DNA of 64,000 nucleotides, taken from positions 28,363,210 through 28,427,209 of the forward strand of contig JABAKD010000002.1 in NCBI GenBank assembly GCA_012845835.1, in the 5' to 3' direction. The notes beneath the pieces are model-generated. The model did not search any database. It had not been told where the DNA came from and saw only the letters and a program-made list of their open reading frames with translations. This document shows positions 21,213-30,765 of the stretch, piece after piece. This DNA is from Undaria pinnatifida. Lineage: Eukaryota > Sar > Phaeophyceae > Laminariales > Alariaceae. A program made the translations under genes and the position numbers. Position 1 is the first letter of the stretch, and each line of letters begins with the position of its first letter.

Positions 21213-22030
21213 CCCCCCCCCCCCGCAACTACTCCCACACCCATGATACTTAAGTACTTGGGATCTACGATACATCATGGTAGTTAATTTATGCTATTTA
21301 TGTATACGATGTACTAGGCTAACCGCCTAGGAAGTCCTGCAGACAGACAAGGCGTTAAACCTGAATTTGCAGGTACTAGGGCTGTGAACTGGCCGACCGC
21401 ATAAGTCGCCAACGCGTAGTGAGTACGATGAAGCCAAAAGACCGGAACATTTTGCATCCGGCGGTGCCTTCAGCGAGGTTTTTCCAAAGTTTCCCTCAGC
21501 GAGTCCTCCGGGGACGGCTTCCCCCCCCCCCCCCCCGCGCGGGTGGGGGGGGATTGCGAGCCTTGATCAAAATCAGTTATATTGCGGAGATCCATTGTTG
21601 GCAGGATGAATTATCAAACAACAAAGGGGGGCGAGAAAAAGCACCAGAGAGGCCTTGTGCAAAAGCGCTTGTTGGCTACAGTTTATTTCGTTGGCTGGTC
21701 TTGCCAAGTATGCAGAGCCTCGATCGAACACAGCAGTTGTAGCGCAGGAGAGCTCGCCCCTGTAAAGTTGCGATGCTTCCCTTTTTTTTTATTTGTGAAA
21801 TTTCATCCTGTTAACACTGGATCTCCGTAAATCGTCGGCTGGCTTTGCCGCCAAGATGGCAACTCTCTCGTCAAGTCCAGCCAGCAGCTCACAACCTTAG
21901 CGATCACAGACACGCGGGCTGCTACGGGGTGGTGGTAGCACAACAGGTGCACCCTATTTTTCCGAGAGTGCACTACTGTTATTCAGGAGGAGGGTCCATG
22001 CCGGACCGTACGCGACGGCGGTATGTAATT
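21213..22030. other. No recognised gene; C tracts
   Basis: Contains poly-C runs at about 21,209-21,225 and 21,521-21,537, the second followed by a G run (GCGCGGGTGGGGGGGG) that can pair with it. Short frames only. Confidence 0.45.
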
Positions 22031-22039
22031 AGACGTGCA

Positions 22040-22230
22040 CAATTTTTTTTTTTCTGAGGCCCGTCGCGTGTTCACGAGGAGCCCCCATTCTTCACCCCAT
22101 GAAAAAGCACTGTTTTTTTTTTAGAAGAAAATCGACAGATAGATGCTCCCCGATGAACACACTGGAACCCCCCTGCCCCCCCGAAAATTTCGAAAATTTC
22201 CACGATTTCGACGATTTTGGGTGATCCTCT
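22040..22230. mobile_element. Family F partial copy
   Basis: A T run with CTGAGGCCCGTCGCGTGTTC, a GAAGAAAATCG stretch and ACGATTTCGACGATTTTGGG resemble the ends of family F interiors. The terminal motif is not found. A copy of family E follows directly, as also happens after the next F copy. Confidence 0.4.
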
Positions 22231-22450
22231 GGCGGATGGGGAAAAATAAAGCTTTAGCTCACCACACTTCCGCGTATTTTCATACGCGTCGTGTGTCGAT
22301 TTAACTCAGTTGCTTTCGCAGCCCAACGCTAGCTGGCGCACCCTTCGAGTCCCATTGTAGGTATAGCGTAAGCTGTCCCTATCATTGGTCCTCGTTACAA
22401 CCCCGGCAGCGCAAGCTAAGAGCCCCGTGAGATAGAGAAAAGGTTTGGAC
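22222..22450 (+). repeat. Family E repeat, copy 1
   Basis: TGGCGGATGGGGAAAAATAA, AGCTTTAGCTCACCACACTT, TACGCGTCGTGTGTCGATTT, GCTTTCGCAGCCCAACGCTA and CCCATTGTAGGTATAGCGTA are shared almost base for base with 22,805-22,998 and, inverted, with 29,860-30,003. Confidence 0.85.
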
Positions 22451-22501
22451 TGAAAATTGCCACCTCCATTGTAGATCGTAGACGCACGCGCTACTCGATA
22501 C

Positions 22502-22804
22502 AAGGTGCGCACCCCGCAATATTGTTCAGGCCCTGGGGGTGGTTCCTCAATTCGGGAGCTCAGGGCCTCTTTTCCAATAAAAACGACTTTTTTTGGATAG
22601 GGAAGAAATATAACTGCGATACAAGTACCGTGGATGAAAAATCACGTGGCCTCTCTCTAGGTACTCCACGAGAATCAGATGCCAAAAAAATGAAGAAAAG
22701 AAGAAGAAAAAAAAACGGCGTATTTTCCCGACCATTTTGGGTTGAGGAGCTCCCTCGCATTAAGAAAACCATTTTTTTTCTCAGACCAAAAGTGCTTGCT
22801 TGCT
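22502..22804. mobile_element. Family F MITE, copy 4
   Basis: Starts CAAGGTGCGCACC and contains GGTTCCTCAATTCGGGAGCT, AGGGCCTCTTTTCCAATAAA, GGATGAAAAATCACGTGGCC and CATTTTGGGTTGAGGAGCTC in family order. The right inverted end is missing, and family E begins at that point. Confidence 0.65.
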
Positions 22805-22998
22805 ATCCTCCGGCGGATGGGGGAAAATAAAGCTTTAGCTTACCACACTTCCACGTATTTTCGTACGCGTCGTGTGTCGATTCAACTCAGTTGCTTTCGC
22901 AGCCCAACGCTAGCTGGCGCACCCTTCGGGTCCCATTGTAGGTATAGTGTAATCTGTCCCTACCACCAGTGGTCTTCGTTACGACCCCGGCAGCGCAA
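22805..22998 (+). repeat. Family E repeat, copy 2
   Basis: CTCCGGCGGATGGGGGAAAA through GTCCCATTGTAGGTATAGTG and TTCGTTACGACCCCGGCAGC parallels copy 1 with few differences. Together with the F copies this gives an F-E-F-E arrangement, so a segmental duplication is possible. Confidence 0.85.
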
Positions 22999-23324
22999 GC
23001 TTGCTTGCTAGACCTCTACCGTTTCACGCGTGTTTGCTTTGAACGCTTCACCGAGCCCCAACCACGACGGATTTCGATGACAGCCGGTACCAAAGCGGAG
23101 CCCGATGAGCTAGCCCGACGAGCTAAGCCCGTGGCGTAGGTCTACAACTTCGATAACATTTCTGCATATTTGTTGTTGCCAAATGCTCTCACACAAGCTA
23201 AGCTTGAAGAAAAAAAAGCGAGGGGGAAAAATAAATGGGGGGGGAGGGGGGCAGGCATCGGGCAGGCGACACTTGTGGCCACGGCTTGTTCAGGAGGCCG
23301 TTGGGGCTGAAAGCCTCCCACGAG
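22999..23324. other. Unrecognised sequence with a family D 3' fragment
   Basis: AGCCCGATGAGCTAGCCCGACGAGCTAAGCCCG is a short tandem repeat (about 23,099-23,132). At 23,240-23,320 GGCGACACTTGTGGCCACGG and CTTGTTCAGGAGGC match the 3' end of the family D SINE. Confidence 0.45.
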
Positions 23325-23404
23325 TTAACCCCTTTAGAGCCCTCCCTATACTAAATCCAAGTAATTTGTCCCCAAAAACGGGTTTCCAGTTGTAAAGGGG
23401 TTAA
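23325..23404. mobile_element. Family B (piggyBac-like) MITE, copy 4
   Basis: 80 bp from TTAACCCCTTTAGAGCC to GTTGTAAAGGGGTTAA, opposite in orientation to copies 1-3, with about ten bases missing near the left end. TTAA on both sides. Confidence 0.85.
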
Positions 23405-23623
23405 GCTGAAAAGAAAATGTAACGGGTTACAGAGGCAGGGAAAAGAAAGCGCCAAGTATCATGGGCGATGTAACCGGAATACAAAAATAGTCGGGTAGGC
23501 GATGAAACCCTATTACAATAATTAATACCTGGTACCAGGTATATACAAGTGTATAAATAACGCAAGCGAGATCTCCAACACGCACGCAAGACGATGCCAC
23601 AAATGTAGTCAGTGCTACTGATC

Positions 23624-23713
23624 TTAACCCCTTTAGAGCCCCCGAACCCCTCTCTATACTACAGCCAAGTAATTCTGTCCCCAAAAACGGGTTTACAGTT
23701 GTAAAGGGGTTAA
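23624..23713. mobile_element. Family B (piggyBac-like) MITE, copy 5
   Basis: 90 bp from TTAACCCCTTTAGAGCCC to AGTTGTAAAGGGGTTAA, in the same orientation as the copy 220 bp upstream. TTAA on both sides. Confidence 0.85.
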
Positions 23714-24370
23714 GTAATCAATATGATACAGACAGTAATGTTAATACCTTTGGCAGTATATTTGCCACCCGCCAATGTGCAGCGTTCTCTTCAACGTCGA
23801 TCGCTCATATGTGCAGCACATAAAACATCCAAACACCCCAAAAATACAAGTACACATATCAGGTACAACGACCAAGGGAAGCCCACCGAAAAATGGAAAC
23901 CTATGCACGACGTCAATAATCTATCTCCAATTTTTGAAAAATACGTTTATTCGTCGGGGTGTGTATAAAGTGTATTTTTTTTAATTTTTTCAAATATATA
24001 TATAAATATATACGTTGCCCTCTTTGTCCAATTATGTCAGGAAACAGAACTTTCAGCCCTTGTTGACAGGCGCCAAACCACTACCTTTTAGTGTGTATCG
24101 ATCGGCTTGACGTCCTTGACTGTTCGACGTTGACCGTCTCCCGACATTATTCGCTTTTGCCTACTTTTCGGGCTTGGTATATGGTGCTACCTGGTGCACT
24201 GACGTGTCATCGGGGGGGGGGGAATTTGTCAATTTTTTTTATATTTTCTATTTCTTGGTCGTTATGTTCAACTTGACCCCGGAACAGGGTTTATTCGAAA
24301 AAACCGCAAACTACAGACAACGCGTCAGATATATACGAGGCAGCGAATAAAGGCGACAACGTCAGTAGTT
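23714..24370. other. No recognised gene
   Basis: AT-rich sequence with short frames and a G run at about 24,213. It ends in a short inverted fragment of family C (TTAGCTGTGAGATCGAGGAT at about 24,375). Confidence 0.4.
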
Positions 24371-24444
24371 AGTTTTAGCTGTGAGATCGAGGATTTTTCT
24401 GTAAAAGCAAACGTATGGCGTGAGCTGTGAGTTCTTCCGCGATA

Positions 24445-24675
24445 TGTATGTGTCAGATTTTGTCTCCTGCAAAAGCGGGTTTTGTAGTTTCCGCGCACAG
24501 ATTAGTTAACATCGCCCTGTTGACCCTGGTACAAGGTACACTGTAGTTCTAAGGGGAGTCGTCGACCTGTATCCTTCATGAGGACTCACATCCAGTAGTA
24601 CGGTCGATCGGAGTATCAGACACAGCTTGCAAAGATGAGTTTCGACGAAATATTCGATCTCAGCTGGGAGTGTTG
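24445..24675 (+). repeat. Family C dispersed repeat, copy 3
   Basis: GTCAGATTTTGTCTCCTGCA, TTTTGTAGTTTCCGCGCACA, GCCCTGTTGACCCTGGTACA, AGGGGAGTCGTCGACCTGTA, CAAAGATGAGTTTCGACGAA and CTCAGCTGGGAGTGTTGTAT follow the family order. Just upstream (24,375-24,400) lies an inverted terminal fragment of the same family. Confidence 0.8.
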
Positions 24676-24827
24676 TATATATGAAGTCTGGGTCTGGCCA
24701 TCATCGTCTCGAAGTTTATGGGCCTCCCACTGGCCGTCACAAGATAGCGTAAAACCGCCCTGACTTCTTTGCCATGTTGCGTTCTCTCCCCAGTGACATT
24801 GATGATGAACTTGATACCCTCTATGAG

Positions 24828-25115
24828 CATCGCCCCGGTGGCGTATCAGGTTATCAGGTCAGGTTGTCCTCGAGCCTGGTATACGTCATTTCGTGAGTTC
24901 GAGCCGAGTGCATACTCGTACAAATTCGTAGGGACTTTTTCTTGTGCACAAATTGACTTGCGGAAAGCGCGAGAGCGTGAGTTAGCAACACTCGATGAAT
25001 AATCGACGAGCAGTGGGATTGCTGAACCCTACGCGCGACAAAAACTTAAAGGCAAGAACCGGGGGGGGAAAAGGGACGACACCTGCGACCACGGCTTGTC
25101 CAGAAGCTAGAAAGC
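24828..25115 (+). mobile_element. Family D SINE-like element, copy 3, with tRNA-like head
   Basis: Begins ATCGCCCCGGTGGCGTATCA. TGGCGTATCAGG fits the RNA polymerase III A-box pattern TRGYNNANNNGG, and GAGTTCGAGCC about 50 bp later fits the B box with damage. The body follows: TTTCTTGTGCACAAATTGAC, GAGTTAGCAACACTCGATGA, CAGTGGGATTGCTGAACCCT, a G run and CACGGCTTGTCCAGAAGC. An internal duplication (CAGGTTATCAGGTCAGGTTG) lies inside the head. Confidence 0.75.
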
Positions 25116-25196
25116 AGAAGTGTGTGAAATACAGAAGGGGCAAAAACAATGAGCCCAACGTCGTCTTTAGTCAGTTCCTAGGGTCTGCTAGTATGA

Positions 25197-25350
25197 CATT
25201 TTTGTCTCTTTTTCTTTCCTTGCTTTCTCTTCATGTCTTGACTTTTCTTGCTTCTCTTGTCTTTTCTTTCCTTTTTCGCTTTTTCGCTTTCTTGTCTTTT
25301 CTTTCTTTTCCTTCATCCTCTTTTCTTCACTTCGTTTCTTTTTTCAATTG
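25197..25350. repeat. Polypyrimidine tract
   Basis: About 150 bp of C and T on the plus strand, built of CTTTTCTTTC-like units. It creates a chance hydrophobic frame rich in Leu, Phe and Ser. Confidence 0.85.
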
Positions 25351-25404
25351 ACTTGCGTCTGTCGTGCGTATGCGTAGTGATAGGTACTACGTGCAATATA
25401 TACG

Positions 25405-25795
25405 TGGGAGCCTTTCTTGGGGGGCAAGCGGTATAGTCGGTTTTTCCAGGCGCGAGTAATGAGACTTAAGACCAAGTATGGACCTGGCGATTCGTAGGAT
25501 GACTTCCGATTTCTTCACTTTTGTGTGTTTCTGGTGGAGGCATGAATTGCGTCAGCTGTGATATATGCTTGTGCCACCTTTGGTTTGTGTTTTTCCCTGG
25601 GGTATTCCTCAGCTCCAGAGTGACTGGAGCCTGTCCTGTGACCACGGACTTGGTCACGAGAGTTAATGTGAGAACAACAACACATACATCCCGTCCTGTG
25701 ACCACGGACTTGATTATTCGAGTTAATGTGAGAACAACAACAACAACAACAACAACGACAACCACAACAACAACAACAGCATATATACAGGTCGA
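25405..25795 (+). mobile_element. Family K repeat with (ACA)n tail, copy 1
   Basis: TTTTTCCAGGCGCGAGTAAT, TTCTGGTGGAGGCATGAATT, GCGTCAGCTGTGATATATGC, CCTCAGCTCCAGAGTGACTG and TGTCCTGTGACCACGGACTT are shared with 39,320-39,600. The 3' end GTTAATGTGAGAACAACAAC is present twice (25,630-25,682 and 25,693-25,740) and runs into an (ACA)n microsatellite. A simple-repeat 3' tail is typical of LINE-mobilised sequences. No protein is recognisable. Confidence 0.7.
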
Positions 25796-26266
25796 CACAC
25801 ACCCAACTTTGCAAGCTTGTCCGTACAGTACCATGAAACACACACTGATGTCACAAAAACATGGGAGTTATTTTTCTTTTTCCCCTTCATCCCTTTCACT
25901 ACCTACCTGGTATTACTCTCGCGCTCCCTCCTGGGAAGTATTAATAGTACCTTCAGATCCGGGGTTACATTATAGCGCGGGCCCTCCTCTCCTCCCCTCT
26001 CCCCTCCCCTCCCCACTGCGGCGGTATCATACGTGCCTTTGTTTTTATCGCGAGAGGAACTCTTCTGGGAAACAGTTTCTTCCCTCGTCGACTCGCTTCA
26101 CGAACTGTGCCTATACCCACACGCTGCCGTTACAGGCGTTCTCAGTAGTTGATCCTGGGCGCACCGTTTTTTTCTTGGCCTCTTCAACTTGATGAAGAGC
26201 TCCAGAGCTCCACGTACCCCACCTGACCCTAAAACTTTCTCATGTTTGACCAAAACGAGAATGGAA

Positions 26267-26570
26267 GACTGATTCTACGATAGACCCCTTCCCCCCCCCC
26301 TCAACCAGCGATCTTCTTTGAACGAAACATTTCATGGCTGCTCAGCGACACGAGAGGAAGGATGTGCTGACAAAAAAGAGAAAAGAAAAAAAAAAAAATG
26401 ATATATTTCCTTGGTTGCCAAGGTATATCGAACGATGACGTCGGGGGTTTCGAGAGGGGCAAGAGGGGGGCACCGTATTTCAGGCAGGTACGACCGGGAG
26501 CTGGTTTTAAAAAACCCGCGACTTCGTTCAAGTAAAGTTGGGGAGGGGGGCTACCGCCGTAGCGCGACTC
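26267..26570. mobile_element. Family A MITE, copy 5
   Basis: Starts GACTGATTCTACGATAGACC and ends GGGGGCTACCGCCGTAGCGC. It contains CGATGACGTCGGGGGTTTCG, TACGACCGGGAGCTGGTTTT and an expanded A run (about 26,386). It sits against a partial family F sequence on its left (about 26,160-26,262). Confidence 0.8.
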
Positions 26571-26681
26571 GAAATTCAGTCAACAAATTCCGTGGCCTAT
26601 CAAGTAGATGCACGAACAAATCATACTGCACCCTCAAAATAAGAATGAAATTTGGACCATTTCTGTATTTTATTAAATGGG

Positions 26682-26774
26682 TTAACCCCTTTTTTTCAGC
26701 TGGAAACCCGTTTTTGGGGACAAAATTACGTGGATTTAGTTCACGGAGGGGTTCGGGGGCTCTCAAGGGGTTAA
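26682..26774. mobile_element. Family B (piggyBac-like) MITE, copy 6
   Basis: 93 bp from TTAACCCCTTTTTTTCAGC to CTCTCAAGGGGTTAA with TTAA at both ends. The interior GGAAACCCGTTTTTGGGGAC and ACAAAATTACGTGGATTTAG is conserved. Confidence 0.85.
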
Positions 26775-26864
26775 GGAGCTCCGTGTAATTCAGAAAACGG
26801 TGCGGCCCCAAAAAGTGCTAACCCTTTTCGCAGTACCGTACCGTGTGTCATGATATACGTCGGT

Positions 26865-27205
26865 CGCACGTTTTTTTTAAAAGCGTTTCCCACGTCAAAT
26901 ATGAAGGGCGGCCCGACTCCCCCGAATGACTGCCAGAGTCAACAGGTCGATATTACTATATATACTGCGGGGGCGATTCCCAAAAGGAGGTATAATAGTA
27001 CGAAGGCGAAGAAAGTGCGCAGAGAGTGGTACAGGCGGAGACCTTTTCTGAAAAAGCGTTTTCCACGTCAAGGATAAAGGGCCGCGACTCCCCCGAATGC
27101 TGCCAGAGTCAACTGGACGATATTACTATGTGCTGCAGGGACGATTCCCAAAAGGTCTCCGTCTACATACCAAAACCACTCTGCGCACTTTCTTCGTCTT
27201 CTTAC
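26865..27205. repeat. Tandem duplication of about 130 bp plus flanking 45-bp inverted repeat
   Basis: AAAGCGTTTCCCACGTCAAA through GATTCCCAAAAGG (26,880-26,990) recurs at 27,052-27,156. Around the second copy, GCGAAGAAAGTGCGCAGAGA (27,006) and GGCGGAGACCTTTT (27,033) face their reverse complements AAAAGGTCTCCG (27,151) and CTCTGCGCACTTTCTTCGTC (27,179). The second copy and its arms could form a structure of about 200 bp or be a small inverted-repeat element. Confidence 0.65.
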
Positions 27206-27555
27206 TACCCCTCCCCAATAGTTGCAAATAGTGTGGTGTGTCGGCTTGCATATTTTTTGCCCCGCGTGTTCATCGCGGTCTTATTACCTTCTCCAACCCC
27301 CCCCCCCCCCCCCCCAGTAGTTGCAAATAGTGTGGTGTGCCGGCTTGCATTTTGTTTGCCCCGCGCGCTCATCGCGGTTGGCATTGCATGGCCAGATCAC
27401 CCTCTACTGCTGTATTATCAATGTGTATCTCTCTCTCGTGGTTTGTAACCACAGGGCTCGTCTCCTCAGGAAGCATTCAGCACACGGGACACTATTAATA
27501 GTGTTTGAGTGCTGGATGTAGGCGGGTGGAAAATATCAATTCAACGTGAACAACA
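27206..27555 (+). repeat. Family L repeat, copy 1
   Basis: Starts with two tandem copies of TAGTTGCAAATAGTGTGGTG followed by CGGCTTGCAT and GCCCCGCG (27,221 and 27,317). It continues with TGTATTATCAATGTGTATCT, GTGGTTTGTAACCACAGGGC and GAGTGCTGGATGTAGGCGGG, and ends GTGAACAACACACACACAAC. The order and the CA-rich end match 33,625-34,035, 49,620-50,120 and, inverted, 40,045-40,620. Confidence 0.65.
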
Positions 27556-28595
27556 CACACACAACAACCGCGCAACTATTAAAAATCGCGTCGATAGGGA
27601 GAACGCTTAATGTTGCCATTAAAAAAACTGCCAGAAGATCTTTCCAAGAGCTGTGTGTTGTGATACTTCGATATATCCCACGTTTTACGGGGCGTGTCTC
27701 TGTCCGCACGAAGGACAACTAGTCGGTGACCCCCCTCAGTAAGTGCTAGCCGCTTCATAGTACGTACCAGCGTAAACATGGGTGGTGATTTCTGCTGACG
27801 CTGACACCAAGGGTGGTCTTACAAGGGAGAAGTGCAACAGAAATGATTTGAGACCAACAACACATGCCACATGCGGATTATCTTTATATCATTACCCGTT
27901 CACAGAGGGATCAAAAAAAGAAAGAGTTGACAACAACAGTAGATATCAACAACAAAAAAAACATTTATTTGGCACCTGTTGAAGATTTTGGTTCACAGTT
28001 TTGTCACGGCACAACTAGAGTTACTTTTGGCGTTCCACGGCCACCAATCACAGCGCGTGTGAGCATCTTGTTGCGTGCGGGTTGTGTAGGACAGAACGCG
28101 CACAAGCGAACGAGCGAGCTAGGGGTACCCACCTGCAGATACAGATGCCAATCCACACCATGCATACACAATCAGTTAGAGTTTAACCTCTCTTTTTGAA
28201 CCTTTTCTGGATTCTAGGGGAAAAACATTACTTATCCATGCAAATAAATGACTGATCCCAGGGCATAGACAGGCCACACGAAGCAGCGCAGGCTGCTGGG
28301 TATCGCCAAGTGCCCCCCAAACACGAGTAAAACACGAGGACACATGCATGTACCAAACGCGCACAGCTTCGAGCACTCGCCATACTGCTGCGCCATCACA
28401 CTATTAATCGGCCGCTTGAAAGACAGCACTCTTTTTTGCTGGTTTGGTCGACATACACACTACATACCAGCCCTCTCCCACAAACAAGACCCCTACTCTG
28501 TAGGCACAAGAAACTCGTTATCACCGAAGCCGAAATAGACTACCGCCGGCCCTCTCATAACAAGAGCTCCGCAAGAAACTCGCATCACCATGAGC
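27556..28595. other. No recognised gene
   Basis: Mixed sequence with overlapping 60-110-codon frames on both strands and no recognisable domain. The segment at 27,700-27,760 (GGTGACCCCCCTCAGTAAGT) resembles part of the inverted family C fragment at about 32,845. Confidence 0.4.
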
Positions 28596-28619
28596 CTAAA
28601 AATTACGGTAACAGCTGCG

Positions 28620-28715
28620 AGAACAGACCAGGCTACTGTAGGGGGAGGGGTCACTTTTGTGGCCGCTTTTTTTCTCGCATTGTGGCTCGGGATCACCCGC
28701 GCGAGTGACGCCGCT
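28620..28715 (+). repeat. Dispersed repeat N, copy 2
   Basis: GGGGTCACTTTTGTGGCCGC, a T run, TCTCGCATTGTGGCTCGGGA and CGCGAGTGACGCC parallel the inverted copy at 7,010-7,125. Confidence 0.55.
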
Positions 28716-28915
28716 GTGTCCTTCCTTTAGTAGCGGTCTTAGGCTTCCTTTCTGTTTTCATTTTTTTTGCGATGTGATCCTGCAATCTTGAAGAGGATAA
28801 GCTACGCGGCACGAAATACTTCGAAGTATATCCCTTACTAATAATGACTCTCATTTCATTTGTCCGTGCGAGGTCCCAGCTGAATCACTCGTGCGAGTGG
28901 CTCAAACCCAGCATT
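28716..28915. other. No recognised gene
   Basis: Short AT-rich stretch between repeat N and the G/C tract pair. Nothing recognisable. Confidence 0.4.
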
Positions 28916-28925
28916 GAGAAAAAAG

Positions 28926-28991
28926 GTGGGGGGGGGGGGAGAGGGGGGGGGGGTATAATAATGTGACATCCCCCCCCCCCCCCCCCCCACC
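28926..28991. repeat. G tract facing a C tract
   Basis: A G-rich run (28,926-28,953, broken only by AGA) is followed after about 17 bp (TATAATAATGTGACAT) by a C run (28,971-28,989). The two can pair as a hairpin, and each can form quadruplex or i-motif structures. Confidence 0.8.
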
Positions 28992-29609
28992 GTAGTCATG
29001 GCCGGAAATGAGAAATCCGACAGCCGTTACGCTGAAGTTAGCGTTGGACACACGCCCTTTTCTGAAACTAACTGGAACCTAGCCCACGTACCATGCCCAT
29101 GTGCAAGAGCCATCCCACGGGGGGAGGGATTGCCGTGGTCGGTCCCCACGTTTCTGACCGGTTGTGGGGGTCTTCACGCGTGGAACTATCCGGGAATCGC
29201 CGGTCATCATGACAACCTTGGTACGGGTGAATCTATCAGACTAGTCGTAGCGCACAGAAGCGCTGGTCAGGTATTTTGCGCGGACTTGGATTTTTTGGTT
29301 GTCTCTTCTCTCTCAAAAGTCATGTTTCGGACCTCGGTGTTGATTATATTGAGCTCCTCGCGTTGGGAGCTTTTTGGGCAGAGCAACTTGTCTGCTGCAC
29401 ACCCCTATCAATAGCTTGAAACGTCTCACAGCCGATATTACCTGTCATGTTTCGGAGCAGGTGTCGATGACATTGAGCTCCTCTCGTTAGGACCTGAGCA
29501 GAGCAACTTCTCCGCCGCACACCCCTATCAACAGCTTGAACCGTCTCCCAGCCAATATTACCTCGGTTTCTTTGCCACAGAGGGCCGGTGTTATCTGTGT
29601 CCGAGGACG
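28992..29609. other. No recognised gene; local direct repeat
   Basis: The text TCATGTTTCGGACC..GGTGTTGATTATATTGAGCTCCTC...AACTTGTCTGCTGCACACCCC (29,320-29,425) recurs diverged at 29,447-29,545, about 125 bp apart. The 138-codon frame over the first copy is unrecognised. Confidence 0.5.
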
Positions 29610-29679
29610 CGTGCCACGATGGTAGAGGCATAACTTTTCGTCTATAAAAAAAAGAAAGTTGCTGAATGACGGGGGCACC

Positions 29680-29768
29680 TTAACCCCTTTAGAGCCCCCG
29701 AACCCCTCCCTATGCTAATCCCAGTAATTTTGTCCCCCAAAAATGGGTTTCCAGTTGTAAAGGGGTTA
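29680..29768. mobile_element. Family B (piggyBac-like) MITE, copy 7 (nested)
   Basis: TTAACCCCTTTAGAGCCCCC to GTTGTAAAGGGGTTA. The right TTAA has decayed to TTAT. Lies inside the family F copy at 29,610-30,217. Confidence 0.8.
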
Positions 29769-29859
29769 TAACCCGAAATCGTCGGAAATCGGCCTTTTTT
29801 TATTTTTTTCTTCATGATTCTCGTGTTGTGTCCCTGAGGCCATGGGATTGTTCATCCAG

Positions 29860-30003
29860 CGGCACTAAGGACGCGCCAGCTAGCGCTGGGATGCGAACGC
29901 AACTGAGTTAAATCGACACACGACGCGTATGAAAATACGTGGAAGTGTGGTGAGCTCGAGCTTTCTTTTTTCTTTTCATTTTTTGACCCCCATCCGCCGG
30001 AGG
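29860..30003 (-). repeat. Family E repeat, copy 3 (inverted, nested)
   Basis: On the plus strand it reads GCCAGCTAGCGCTGGGATGC, TAAATCGACACACGACGCGT, ATACGTGGAAGTGTGGTGAG and CCCATCCGCCGGAGGATG, which is the reverse complement of the copies at 22.2 and 22.8 kb with some loss. Confidence 0.75.
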
Positions 30004-30070
30004 ATGAAGGAGGAAAAAAAAAAAAAAAAAGTTTTGGTGTTCGCTCCTTCTCTGTGTCCGGAGAGGTCTT

Positions 30071-30155
30071 GACGCCTTAAACTGGAAACCCGTTTTGGGG
30101 ACAATTTTACTGGAAGACAGTATAGAAAGGGATTTTGGGTCTCCAAAGGGGTTAA
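30071..30155. mobile_element. Family B (piggyBac-like) MITE, copy 8 (nested)
   Basis: CTTAAACTGGAAACCCGTTT to CCAAAGGGGTTAA. The left end has lost the CCCCTTTAC segment. It splits GAGGTCTTGA from GCTCCCAAATTCG, which are contiguous in the family F copy at 55.3-55.6 kb. Confidence 0.75.
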
Positions 30156-30217
30156 GCTCCCAAATTCGAGGAACCTCAGAGAAAAAAAGGTTGAGTACAC
30201 ACCTCTATTGTGGCACG

Positions 30218-30676
30218 AGTCTGAGCCCCTCTTCGTGTTAGGAGCTCGAAAAAATCTATGAATTTGTTGCACTCCTAGCGTGGAACGCCCCATAGCCAAC
30301 AATATATCGGCTCCTTGTCACAGAGGGCCGGTGGCTGTGTCTTGTGGGGTGTCGTGTTCTCTTTTTCTCGTGCGGATCCTCCCAAGAACTGCGCCAACGG
30401 TGTAGGGAACAAACAGCTCGTACACAAAAGTGGGAGGGCTTCGAGGCTAAAAAGGGTTGAAATGAGTTCATCTGCAAGCCCACCCCCCCCCGCCCCCGTC
30501 TCCGCGCGGTTTCCTACTCGAAGTCAAGAGCTGAGGCCATTTTTTGAAACAGGAAAAAAACAGTTAACCATTTGACTTGTATCCATTTCAGAAACAAACG
30601 AGATTCCACAAAAGCTTCAAGTAGTACGCCCCAAAAAACAAAAAAAGTGGACGCCGGCAGTTCCCGAGGGGCAGAG
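30218..30676. other. No recognised gene
   Basis: Short frames only. It contains a second occurrence of GTCACAGAGGGCCGGTG (30,316), also seen at 29,573, next to similar text (CCACAGAGGGCCGGTGTTAT), so a local duplication is likely. Confidence 0.45.
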
Positions 30677-30677
30677 G

Positions 30678-30765
30678 TAACCCCTTTAGAGCCCCCGAAC
30701 CCTCCCTATACCAAATTCAAGTAATTTCGTCCCCCAAAACGGGTTTCCAGTTGTAAAGGGGTTAA
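30678..30765. mobile_element. Family B (piggyBac-like) MITE, copy 9
   Basis: GTAACCCCTTTAGAGCCCCC to CAGTTGTAAAGGGGTTAA. The left TTAA reads GTAA. The interior TACCAAATTCAAGTAATTTC is conserved. Confidence 0.85.

Larger units (their letters stand above)
29610..30217. mobile_element. Family F MITE, copy 5, carrying nested insertions
   Basis: Left end CGTGCCACGATGGTAGAGGC and right end ACCTCTATTGTGGCACG are inverted termini. Family interior pieces (AAATCGTCGGAAATCGGCC, TCCCTGAGGCCATGGGATTG, GAGAGGTCTTGA, GCTCCCAAATTCGAGGAACC) occur in order but are separated by a family B element (29,680-29,768), a family E element (29,860-30,003) and another family B element (30,071-30,155). The other F copies lack these inserts and span about 240-300 bp, so the inserts came later. 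Confidence 0.7.

Noticed and set aside
25521..26192. 223-codon plus-strand frame as a gene
   Set aside because: It is the family K repeat with its (ACA)n threonine tract plus a C/T-rich segment.
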